Assembly (NCBI GenBank): GCA_963575745.1
Contig: CAUYUJ010018331.1
Location: 1 to 64,000 of the forward strand
DNA: 64,000 nucleotides
Source of the DNA: Prorocentrum cordatum
Lineage: Eukaryota > Sar > Dinophyceae > Prorocentrales > Prorocentraceae
Direction: 5' to 3'
Both the position numbers and the translations under genes were made by a program. Below, piece by piece: positions 20,085 through 29,159 of the stretch. The notes under the pieces were generated by a model. It made no database searches. It was not told the origin of the DNA and saw only the letters and a list, made by a program, of their open reading frames with translations. Positions within the stretch are counted from its first letter, which is position 1. Every line of letters starts with the position of its first letter.

Positions 20085-20945
20085 ATGGAGGTACCCCCTC
20101 CGCCTGAGGCCGAAGCGTGGACAACGGTAGACGGTTGTAGTTTCGAATCACTAGGCTCTGGAACTTCCGATATGCCTTTGTTTGTGTTCGGAGACGCGAG
20201 TGGGGGGAAATATACCCACCACCCCCTGCTCCGCCGTGTAGGCCTCGGAATCACTTCGTTCCAGCAGCTAGATGAGCTAATGGAGATTTCTATTGGCGCT
20301 TGGGGACCCCTCCCAGGAGCCAGGCAGACCGTAGTTCGAGGGGAGATTTGGTGCCTCCTCGCATGCTTGCAACGTGCGTGTGGCCAATGTGTGTACACTA
20401 CTGATAACGATGCAGTCAGTCTAGGATGGTATCAACGTAAGTGGATCGACCCCTCGGGCCCCGACGCCGATCTTTGGTGGCGAAGTGGGCGTGTCTTGCA
20501 AGAACGAGGGCCCGAGATTTCTTCCACAGCATTGTTCGTCCATTCCCATCTCGAGGGCGTTGACATAGTACGAGGTGTTGCACCCCGCCTCCTTGTGCTA
20601 GGCAACACCATAGCATATTGTTTTGCAGCGGCAGGTGCTCGTGTAGCTAGACTTGCCGAATCCGCGCGTGCACGCATACATAGTGTTGAGCAGCAAGCTT
20701 TCGCAATTCGCATGCGTATCCCCCAGAGCACCCCCGAGGCCATCCAAGCCGAAGAGCGTATTCTAGCTGAGCAAGGTGGCAAGCGTAGGCGTAGGCAGCA
20801 AATGTCTGACATTGTACGGCCTCCAGCGGCCAGTGTGTGTGTGTGTGTGCCATGTTCAATAGTTGTCATAGCCTCAAGGAAAATGCAAAGAGCTGTTACA
20901 GGTGTCAGGGTTTTACGTCCTTGGCTCATAAAAGCGAATGGTTGA
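20085..20945 (+). pseudogene. R3 RNase H domain (last catalytic Asp replaced)
   Basis: The frame from 20085 gives the RNase H order: FVFGDASGG (Asp codon 20193-20195), RGEIWCLL (Glu 20343-20345), YTTDNDAV (Asp 20403-20405) and near the end FVHSHLEG followed by LLVLGNTIAYCFAAAGA. In type I RNase H the last motif normally has Asp where this copy has Tyr (codon TAT, 20616-20618). RNase H removes the RNA template during reverse transcription. One of four metal-binding acids is therefore missing and the copy is probably inactive. The reading is intact from 20085 to about 20830, then runs into a short GT repeat. Confidence 0.75.
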
Positions 20946-21259
20946 GCCCCCCCTGCTTTTCCTTAGTTAACGTCAACGGGATTCAGTGCAGGCCTCCTCC
21001 TTGGCAACGGGTGCATCTTGGGGGGGGGGGGGGGGTTCTCACACGAACCCCATGGTTGAACTTTCACTCGGATTTAAACCTTTGGTTCTGCACTAAGTGT
21101 GGTTGTTTCGCTTCGCAGCAGATCCGAGCGTTAGCCACCAAGTGCGACGGAGTGATTGCTGGTAATCGGAAGGATTACTTAGATAGAATGTCCCGAGGCC
21201 TCTGGCCTAAGGTTCGCAGTGAAGCCGAGCTGGCCAGCGGGAAGCGGCAGGGCCTGTAG
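20837..21259 (+). pseudogene. R3 C-terminal Cys-containing domain
   Basis: In a second frame the text continues with LNFHSDLNLWFCTKCGCFAS and ATKCDGVIAGNRKDYLDRMS, ending at a TAG (21257-21259) after ELASGKRQGL. The CTKCGC ... C arrangement resembles a small zinc-binding tail seen after RNase H in dinoflagellate elements. A run of G at about 21017-21030 has probably altered the frame upstream. Confidence 0.5.
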
Positions 21260-21299
21260 CCGCTTCAGTCATCAGTAACCGACGCTGTCGCCACACCCA

Positions 21300-22400
21300 G
21301 AACTCCAGAACTCCTCCTCCTCCTCCTCCTCCTCCCCCTCCTTCTCCTCCACCTCTGCCTCCCCTTCGCCTCCTCCTCCTCCTCCTCCACCTCCTCCTCC
21401 CCCTCCTCCTCCTGCTCCTCCGCTTCCTCCTCCTCCTCCTCCTTCTCATCCTCCTCATCCTCCCCCTTCTCCTCCTCCTCTCCTCCTCCTCCTCCTCATC
21501 ATCATCATCATCATCATCCTCCTGCTTCACCCCCGCCGCCGCCGCCACCGCCTCCACCTCCTCCTCCTTTTCTTCCTTTTCCTCCTCTCCTCCTCTCATC
21601 CTCCTCCTCCTCCTCCTCCTCCTCCTCCCCCTCCTCCTCCGCCTCCGCCCCGCCTCCTCCTCCCTCCTCCTCCTCCTCCTCTTCCTCCTCCTCCTCCCTC
21701 CCTCCTCCCTCTCTCCTCCTCTTCTCCTCCTCCTCCCCCTCCTCCTCCCTCTCCTCCTCCTCTCCTCCTCCTTCGGCTCCTCCTTCTCATCTTCCTCCTC
21801 TTCCTCCTCCTCCGTTCCTCTCCTCCTCCTCCTCCTCCTCCTCTCCTCTCCTCCTCCTCCCCTCTTCCTCCTTCTCCTCCTCCTCCTCCTCTTCCTCCTC
21901 CTCTTCCCTTTCCTCCTTCTCCTCCTCCTCTTCATCTTCCTCCTCCTCCTCCTCCGCCTCCTCCTGCTCCGCCCCCTCCTCCTCCGCCCCTGCCTCCGAC
22001 TCCCGCTACTCCTACGCCTTCTCCTCCGCCTCCTCCACCTCCTCCTCCTCCTCCTTCTCCTCCTCCTCCTCCTCATCCTTTTCCTCCTCCTCCCCCTCCT
22101 CCTCCTCCTCCTCCACCTCTGCCTCCCCCGCCTTCCTCCGCCTCCTCCTCCTCCTCCTCCTCCTCCTCTTCCCTCCTCCTCCTCCTCCTCCTCCTCCTCC
22201 TCCGCCTCCGCCTCCTCCTCCTCCTCCTCCTCCTCCTCATCCTCCTTCTCCGCCTCCTCCCCCTTCTCCTCCTCTTCCTTCTCCTGCTTATCGTCCTCCT
22301 CCTCTTTCTCCTCCTCCTCCTCCTCCTTCTCGTCCTCCTCCTCCTCCTCCCCCTCCTCCTTCTCCTCCTTCTCCCCCTCCTCCTTATCATCATCCTCATC
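21300..22400. repeat. TCC pyrimidine microsatellite between R3 and R4
   Basis: About 1.1 kb of TCC/CTC repeats with TCATCATCA interruptions at 21500-21520 and CGC islands at about 21530-21550. It ends 6 bases before the ATG used for R4. Confidence 0.95.
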
Positions 22401-22406
22401 ATTATT

Positions 22407-23393
22407 ATGAAAGGCCGCCGAGGTTCAGGCCATCGAAGGAGCAGCGGCCTCCAGCCACCGCCCTCCTCGCTATGCCCGAAAGGCAGGGGGCCACACAGAC
22501 GACACCCCGCACAACGCCATGCCGCCCAGGTTGTGCTCCAGAGCGCGGGCACCGCGCACCTGCTGAGCACGCAGGACTCGCTGGCTGACATCATGAATAT
22601 GGACGAACGCATGGAAAGAGCACCTGACCACCAGCCAGACATTGATGCCGACGCTGCAGTACGGGACCGATATCCCCCACTACACGCACGAGTCCCAAGC
22701 TTCAGCTCGACCCCAGCATCACCACCACCTCAACACCCAGCGCGCGAAGAACCACTGGACGCTGAGCAACAAGTTCAACATCACCGCGAACACAGAGGAC
22801 CAGCACATGCAGGATTACATCATGCTGACCCTGAGTTGCTAGACGCTGAGCATCAATTTCAACATCAGCACGGACATAGAGGGCCAGCACGTGCAGGACT
22901 ACACCACGCTGACCCTGAATTGCCACCTGCGAAACAATTTCATGCAGACCTTGAATTGCCACCGGTACTTGAGTTTCGACATGAACGGGACCCTGGCGAC
23001 GAACGACCTGATCATCAATTTCCAGAATGCCGCCCTGACCCCGACGTACGCCCGCATTACGCCACGACGAAGGCCATCGCGATACTTGGATGGAACCCGT
23101 TCTCGCTTAAGGGTGTTCCAGGGCGTCTCGACCACATCTCCGACACATGCCGTGCGATTCAGATTATGATGTACGTAGGCACCAAGATACGAAAACGCAC
23201 CACCGACGCCCCGCACCATCTCGAGGACAGCCTGAACCACACTTGGGTCCACTTCGGCTGGGGCCGGGGGGCCCACAAACAGCTCGGCAGGATGCAGCAT
23301 CGCAGCATCCAAGCGCCATTTCCGCAAGATAGATATCGTCAAAATACTGCACCCCCTACAACCCGACCTACGGGGCCGCGCAGGCGCCGTTGA
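22407..23393 (+). pseudogene. R4 N-terminal region and start of endonuclease
   Basis: 328 codons from ATG 22407. The first 200 residues are rich in His, Pro, Arg and Asp and contain a tandem repeat (GLHHADPELLDAEHQFQH type). From about 23078 the text becomes KAIAILGWNPFSLKGVPGRL and IQIMMYVGTKIRKR, which matches the first strands of an endonuclease/exonuclease/phosphatase domain (W-N, then a G-T motif). At about 23280 the sensible reading moves to another frame. Confidence 0.6.
22761..22928 (+). repeat. 84-bp tandem duplication inside R4
   Basis: GCTGAGCAACAAGTTCAACA at 22761 is repeated with changes as GCTGAGCATCAATTTCAACA at 22845. The copies stay similar through GGACCAGCACATGCAGGA / GGGCCAGCACGTGCAGGA. 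The 84-base spacing keeps the reading frame (28 codons). Confidence 0.85.
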
Positions 23394-24975
23394 GCTGCAC
23401 CGAGGCCAGCTCCGTCTTCGACTCATTGCTGCGTATTTCCCACCACGGCCGAACGGAACAGGTCAACACCAACACTGGAAAGCAGGGTGCCGACGACTAT
23501 GGAGCTGGGTACTGCAGACACTTACCGCCGCTCCCGCTCGCGTCGCGCCTATCTTGTTCACGGACCTCAACCAAGGCCTAGGACGACGATCGCGACATCT
23601 GTACACCGACAACGCGATCGGCAGATACCACGCCAGCGACGAGACCGAGTTCGGACGCTTCATTCACGACCAGCTCTTGACGCACCAGCTGACGGCCATC
23701 AGCACGCACATCGATGTCGGCAACACCTACTACGGGCCCAACAAGGCAAGATCACGCATCGACTACTTCATCGGCTACGGCAACCTTATGGAGATAGTGA
23801 AATATGTTAAGCTGAATTGGAAGATCCACACCAATCTACGTAGCCTACTACACGTTGCCGACCACGTCCCCATGATTATGCAGATCAAGATGCCTATCAG
23901 CAGCGTCAATATCACGAATAACAGCATTCGATGGGACTTCGGCCTCCTCGCTGCTGGGCTCCAGACGGGCGCCCATCGCGTTTCTTTTCTCAATGGCGTC
24001 TACGCCGGGATCGGCAAACACAAGGAGGTCCTTCGAGCCGTCAAGATGGATCAGTTTCCGACCCGACACAACGCCCTAATCGCTCACGTCATTCGTGAAT
24101 GCGGCCGTAAGTATTACACAAAGGAAGGAGGACAACCACAATGGTACCAACAAGCTCGACTTGAACGACTCCGACTGCTTAAAGAACGTGCTGACTGTCG
24201 AGCCCGACGACTACCCTTCAATCATGCAACCCTACGCGAGATCCAAAGACGCCTACGAGCACACCAACGATGGATGGATCGCTGGTGGAAAGTCAGCCTC
24301 GACCAGGACATGCGCGACGCGTGGGCCACTCGCGACCTCTCTCGAGTTGCATATCTCACGTACATCCGAGCGGGGCGACGAACAGGACCACGACGACGAT
24401 CATACCTTTCACTGCCGTCCACGCGTCCCACTGCAGCCGAGTACGCCGACGCCCTTACCCAGCCAGCTGTCCAGGGGGGACTTTCTGCCACGCCCGCCTA
24501 CGTCAGCATGTATATCGACGGCCCGACAGCTATTCCACGACTACTGGCCCAACCGAACGACGTTCAACCAGTGGGGGAGCACATCGGCGCCCCTGAGCTC
24601 CATGACATTGAGACGGCAGCGGAGGAGCTCGACCACCTGCAGAAACGACTGTGGAGGGAGAAACGGAGGCGCTACAACCCACCATGGGCATGGCCCATCG
24701 AACTCACCACCATGCTCCTCGCCCCACAATATCTGACGCGCCCTGGCGTTCAACGGGCAGGGATTGGACACGACACCGCCGACAATCAATACGCGGGCCC
24801 GCTCGCGGAGCAGGTCCACCAACCTAGTCGAAGGAAGCTCGTGATCGACTACGACGTCAGCTCCACCATCATCCAGACTTTCGTCGCATTACTCGCTCAT
24901 GTCCACCGGCGTGGCTCTCTGCCTGCCCAGGCGTTCACCAGCCAGGCGGTCGCCATTTTGGGAAAAAAAAATTGA
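23290..24975 (+). pseudogene. R4 endonuclease C-terminal half and basic linker
   Basis: In the frame of 23554, open upstream to about 23290, the protein reads IAAYFPPRPNG, ILFTDLNQGLGRRSR (the D-x-N strand), NTYYGPNKARSRIDYFIGYG (R-I-D-Y) and HVADHVPMIMQIKM (D-H). Together with the part before 23280 these are the ordered motifs of an AP-type endonuclease. A linker of about 330 residues follows, rich in Arg and Trp (for example RRLRAHQRWMDRWWKVSLDQ), leading toward the RT. It ends with SQAVAILGKKN at a TGA (24973-24975), just after a run of nine A residues at 24963-24971 where the frame slips. Confidence 0.65.
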
Positions 24976-26481
24976 AAAACCCTACTGGCAACGTGATTCA
25001 GGACATCCATGCATGCGTACGTTTACTTCACTGTTTCGACCATTTTTGGCGATTATATTTCAGAATAGGACTCACGCAGTATGGAACCCAATTCGACCCA
25101 CCGCCGTGGGCCTATGGAGGCATTCATTCTCGCCGACGCGAATCACTCATGCTCATTGCTAAACTATTGATATGGAAGATGGGATCCGCCAGAATGTCTT
25201 TTCTCGCTAAGTCGTGCGACATGCGGAATGCATTCGCGACGGGCTCCCACGAGCGACTGGTTGCCGCCCACGCGCCCCGATGCGAAGATGAGCATTTTCA
25301 TCCCCTCCTTGAGCAGCACCGACACGAGGCAGTAGCATTTCTGCAGGCGTCCGGCGCTACCTTGGCTCTTCGACCAGGGGCGGGAGGGAGGATGGGCGAC
25401 TCAAACGAGCCTGAACTTTTTATGGGATCATTTTATCCATTAGTGAAGCAGTGGTCCCAGGAGATGGCGCAGGTCCAGGGAAACCCGTTCCAGGTACACT
25501 GCCTGTTTACTGGTGAAGAGTTTGATGCGCATCTTGGAGCTTTCATTGGCGATCTAGTCAAGATCCCCTTGGTGCCAGACGGCGCGGCCCTCCAGGCGCT
25601 GCAGATTAATAAGATCGACAACAACGCGCTCCCCCAGGCCCTCGAGGCTGGCGGCTACGCACAGAACATCAGTAAGCAGGACACCCTGGTCTCACTGGGC
25701 ACCCATGGGGCTACGAAGGAGGCCGAACGGAATATTTCTGGGAACGCAGTCCAGGACTTGATTCATCTCGAAGGATAGGTACATGTTGCCAACAGTAATC
25801 GTCGTGAAGTCGAGGCCCGCATCCAATCAGGTAAAATCGGGTGGAGCCGTCTGGGCGACTACTGGTACCCTGGAGGCCCTTGGAAGGCCAAACGGCTCGC
25901 GTTCGTGTCCAACGTCGCGGGGGGGGTGTGGTCTGGCCTCGAAAGCTACGTGTTGCCCGCTAGAGAGCTCCACAGATTCGACAGTTCGTTGGCTCGCAAA
26001 CTACGATCAATGATGAGAGGAGCAGCACATCAGGAGGATGAGCACGACAATCATCGATCTATGTCTACCCGCCAAGTGTTTATTGAATGGCAAGTTGCAC
26101 CGACTGCCATCGAGCTACTCGTGCGCAGGCTCAGCTGGTGGCAGAGCATAATCCGATCGCGCACGCATCATGGCCACTTTCTCGCTTCTTTTTTTCGGAA
26201 GATGCAAGTTCGAGCAGCAGGCGGCCATAAGCAACCGCCCCGCCAGCGCTGGAACCCTCAATTCGCAGGGCGAGATCTCCGCAGACCCGAACGTGCACCC
26301 GTGGGTCACACAGCTCGCGGACGATCTGCTGTGCCTGTCGTCCCACACGATCGGCGAGAGCTTTCAGGAAGCGTGGCAGCCTCGCGTTGTAAAGCACCTG
26401 TGGGATGACGAGTGCGTTCGAGAGGCCTTCTTAAACTGTGACGTTCGGGCTCTCAGGGCTTCTTACTGGACGACTCAGTGA
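24972..26481 (+). pseudogene. R4 reverse transcriptase (motif C Asp replaced by Gly; one stop, one frameshift)
   Basis: Begins LLHCFDHFWRLYFR, PPPWAYGGIHSRRRESLMLI, then motif A-like KSCDMRNAFATG, motif B-like RPGAGGRMGDSNEPELFMGS, and FDAHLGAFIGDLVKIPL where motif C (normally Asp-Asp) is expected. The first Asp position reads Gly. After a TAG at 25776-25778 the same frame resumes with IGWSRLGDYWYPGGPWKAKR and FVSNVAGGVWSGLESYVLPA. Near 26190, at a run of T, it shifts to the frame ending 26481 (SHTIGESFQEAWQPRVVKHL ... RASYWTTQ). Apart from these lesions the domain is long and well conserved in appearance, so the decay may be recent. Confidence 0.7.
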
Positions 26482-26499
26482 GGCCAGCGTGATCACCTC

Positions 26500-27220
26500 C
26501 TCTCTCCCCTCGGCGGCAACATACGACGAGACGGACACTGACGACGAGACGAACCGCCCCTTCGTGTGCAACATCGAGTCATGCCAGAAACGGTTCGGGA
26601 CGCTCAAACAGCTCGTCACACACCAAACTAAAGCTAAGAGCCTAGGACACGGTATGTCAGCGGTACTGACTACCCTACAGATCGACAACAAATGTATTGT
26701 GTGCCAAACTACGTACCCAAATCAAGATCATGCAGTTAGACACCTACGACGGGCATGGCAAGCAGGCATATGCATTCCAGAACTTACTCATCATGTATAT
26801 CCCTGGATACCAGCCACATGTACTACATGCCCTCTACGGGACTACGCTCTGGATCATGCATGCCAACAGGAATATCATGGTCCCACCGTCGCCATCGGGT
26901 TCCATGCTCAAGCCTGTCGTCAGAAGGCTTACCGCGCGCTCGGCCACTCCGAGTGCTCCCCCGCCGCGCCCCGCGCCATCCGGCTGCCGCCCATCGCCTG
27001 CCATACAGGACACCCCTGCGGTACGCGCTGCCATTCGTCAGCCGGTGGAACGCATCGTGGACAGCGACCCTCGCAGCAGACCCAGACGCCGACCACTCCG
27101 ACGGCTACGAGGGGCACAGCGCCCAGCAGCAGCAGATGCAACATCTGCGCGGCCAATTCGAGTGGCTACTGTCTCCTCTACGCCTACTCTTCCTGCACTT
27201 CCTCATGGACCAGGCGATGA
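26500..27220 (+). pseudogene. R4 C2H2-like zinc-finger region
   Basis: An acidic stretch (ATYDETDTDDETNRP) precedes FVCNIESCQKRFGTLKQLVT plus HQTKAKSLGH, a classical C-x4-C ... H-x-H-type finger, then KCIVCQTTYPNQDHAVRHLR and TCTTCPLRDYALDHACQQEY with further paired Cys and His. Two or three fingers are present. Retroelement fingers of this type are usually taken to bind nucleic acid (family inference). From about 26950 the frame loses protein character, and the continuation is in the frame of the next entry. Confidence 0.65.
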
Positions 27221-27972
27221 CGCCCAAGCCGAGAGCGCCGTGGCGACTCCCGCTGGACTCCTCCCTGGGCTCGAAGGGCTCTGGCACCGCCTCCAGCGCC
27301 GCGCCAGGCCAGAAGGCGACAAAGGCCTCACGTCCGCCAGGCCCGCCGCCGCCGTCGCAGGGGCGACCCCGATCGCCACGGACGCCCAACAAGGTGGACG
27401 AGGGAGACACCGGCGAGGACAAGAAGCTGCCGCTCCAGACGACGCACGAGACCAGGCTGAAGCACAGCATCAGCACGGACATATACACGATGAGCAACGA
27501 GCACCCAGTGATCACAGCCATCACGCAGGAGCTCGAGGGCTACAAGCACACCCTGGACTCCCTCAAAAAGAGCGGCACCCTAGAGGACAAGAAACGCATG
27601 CAGGAGATAGGGTCGCCAGCTCCTGCCCTCGCGCTGGCGGCCTTGGAAGGACTGCACAAGTGCGACGTGGGCGGCACTATGAAGAAAGCCATTCGGAACT
27701 ACCTGCCCCGAGCGGACCCCGAGGATATCGAGGCGGAGGCGGAGATCAGCAAGGAAGATCTCCTCGACGTCATCTCCATTGTGCGTCTGGAGAAGTGCCA
27801 CGACGACACCGAGACGAAGCTGGCGATCGGCGCGCCCACGTGGGGGGGCCGAGACCTGATCAACCGCGCTATCGCGGCCGAGGGCCAGGCGGTCCACCAC
27901 AGGGGCGTGGCCGAGGGACACGCGGACTGGCTCGAGGAGGAGGTAGACCACGGGACGAAGACGCCCGAGTAG
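26960..27972 (+). pseudogene. R4 C-terminal region, unrecognised but protein-like
   Basis: In the frame that ends at a TAG (27970-27972), the text runs RYALPFVSRWNASWTATLAA, a hydrophobic stretch LLSPLRLLFLHFLMDQAM, a Pro/Lys-rich linker, then a compact charged region: HPVITAITQELEGYKHTLDS, KKRMQEIGSPAPALALAALE, DPEDIEAEAEISKEDLLDVI and TWGGRDLINRAIAAEGQAVH. This ordered, low-repeat region looks like a true domain of the element, but I cannot name it. Depending on where the finger frame is left, it could instead be a separate gene. Confidence 0.5.
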
Positions 27973-28244
27973 AGAACCCGCTCCTTTGCCAGAGCGAGCC
28001 TGCACGGCACAATGCAAGCACAAACGGAGAGGACACAATCCAGCGCCGTGTTATTTTTGTCCGAGGCGAAGCCCTCCCTGCTAGCAGTAGCGCGGTCACG
28101 GTCACGTACCCTCCCGCTTCCGACGTGCCTCCACCTCTCCCCACTGCCGTGCCTGCACAAGCAGAGGAGCTACGTGAGGTGGAGGCCCCACCTGAGTTCG
28201 ATACAATCGCCGAGGATGAAGCGGCCGAATACCTTTTCAGCTAG
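27973..28244 (+). pseudogene. possible short tail downstream of R4
   Basis: In the frame ending at a TAG (28242-28244) the text reads RRVIFVRGEALPASSSAVTV, then an acidic Pro-rich end FDTIAEDEAAEYLFS. It could be the C-terminus of R4 after another frameshift, or a chance frame. The stretch 28245-28430 shows nothing. Confidence 0.25.
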
Positions 28245-28429
28245 CATCCGAGTCGTTGCTTGGCACGCGCAGCGCAGGAAGCCCCTCTGCGCAGCACCCT
28301 GGCAGCGTGGCCCACGCGGGGCAGTACGAGACAGTTGGCTCTCTGCGACGGATCATTGAGTATGGATTCGCTGTACGCCACATCTTACCATCAGATGTTG
28401 GTCCTGGCGTCGAGGGAAAAACATTATTA

Positions 28430-29130
28430 TGGTTAGCATCATCATCATCACCACCACCATCATCATCATCATCAGCAGCAGCATCATCATCATCGTTATT
28501 ATCATCATCAGCAGCATCATCATCATCATCATCATCATCACCATCCGCAGCATCGCCATCAGCATCATCAACATCATCATCAGCATCATCATCCAGCTCC
28601 TCCGCCTCCTTCGCCTCCCCCTCGCCCTCCTCGTCCGTCTCCTCCTCGTCCTGCTCCCGCTCGTTCACCTCCTCCTCCTCCTCCTCCTCCTCCTCCTCAT
28701 CATCATCATCATCATCAACATCATCCTCCGCTTCCGCCTCCCGCTCCCCCTCCTCCGAACCCTCCTCCTCCTGTTTTTCCGCCTCCTCCTCCTCCGCCTC
28801 ATCCTCATCATGATCAGCATCATCATTAACAGCATCATCAGCATCCTAACATCATCGTCAACATCATCGTCATCACCATCATCATGAACGCCATCATCAT
28901 CACCATCAGCATCATCATCATCATCGTCACCATTATCATCATCGTCATCGTCACCATCTTCATCATCACCATCATCTTCATCAGCCTCATCATCATCGTC
29001 CTCAGCATCATCATCACCACCACCACCAGCACCATCATCAGCATCAGTATCATCATAATCAGCATCAACCTCATCATCGTCTTCATCATCACCATCATCA
29101 GCATCATCATCAGCATCACCATTATCCTCA
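28430..29130. repeat. ATC/TCC microsatellite upstream of the PPR gene
   Basis: (ATC)n with CAGCATC variants at 28435-28590, TCC units at about 28595-28700, then again (ATC)n with CACCATCATC up to 29125. It directly abuts the spliced-leader relict. Confidence 0.95.
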
Positions 29131-29152
29131 TCCGTTGCCATTTTGGCTCAAG
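29131..29152 (+). other. relict dinoflagellate spliced leader in genomic DNA
   Basis: The 22 bases starting at 29131 match the conserved dinoflagellate trans-spliced leader except for T instead of A at the sixth position. The 3' part reads CCATTTTGGCTCAAG. The canonical leader is established knowledge for dinoflagellate mRNAs. Its 3' end is followed by 7 bases and then the ATG of the PPR gene (29160). A leader fused in the genome to an intronless gene is the signature of an mRNA that was trans-spliced, reverse transcribed and reinserted. Confidence 0.85.
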
Positions 29153-29159
29153 GCTTCAG

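Larger units (their letters stand above)
18846..21259 (+). mobile_element. retroelement R3: 5'-truncated RT-RNase H element
   Basis: Starts abruptly at RT motif C (WVDDLSQ) straight out of the TCC microsatellite, so the fingers and most of the palm are missing. It continues with the RT C-terminal region and a CPRC ... C finger (to 19996), an RNase H domain (20085-20945) and a terminal CTKCGC domain (to 21259). At least three frameshifts separate these parts. All are on the plus strand. The presence of RNase H separates it from R2 and R4, in which no RNase H was seen. Confidence 0.75.
22407..27972 (+). mobile_element. retroelement R4: endonuclease-RT element with C2H2-finger tail, the longest in the window
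   Basis: Plus-strand order: Pro/His-rich N-terminus with an 84-bp internal repeat, endonuclease (about 23080-23900), a long basic linker, RT (about 24962-26478), C2H2 fingers (about 26560-26960), and a C-terminal conserved region ending at 27972. It is interrupted by frameshifts at about 23280, 24965, 26190 and 26900 and by a TAG at 25776-25778. It lacks RNase H and long terminal repeats. The RT/finger combination and lineage-type differ from R1-R3. Microsatellites abut the 5' end and lie about 460 bases beyond the 3' end. Confidence 0.75.
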
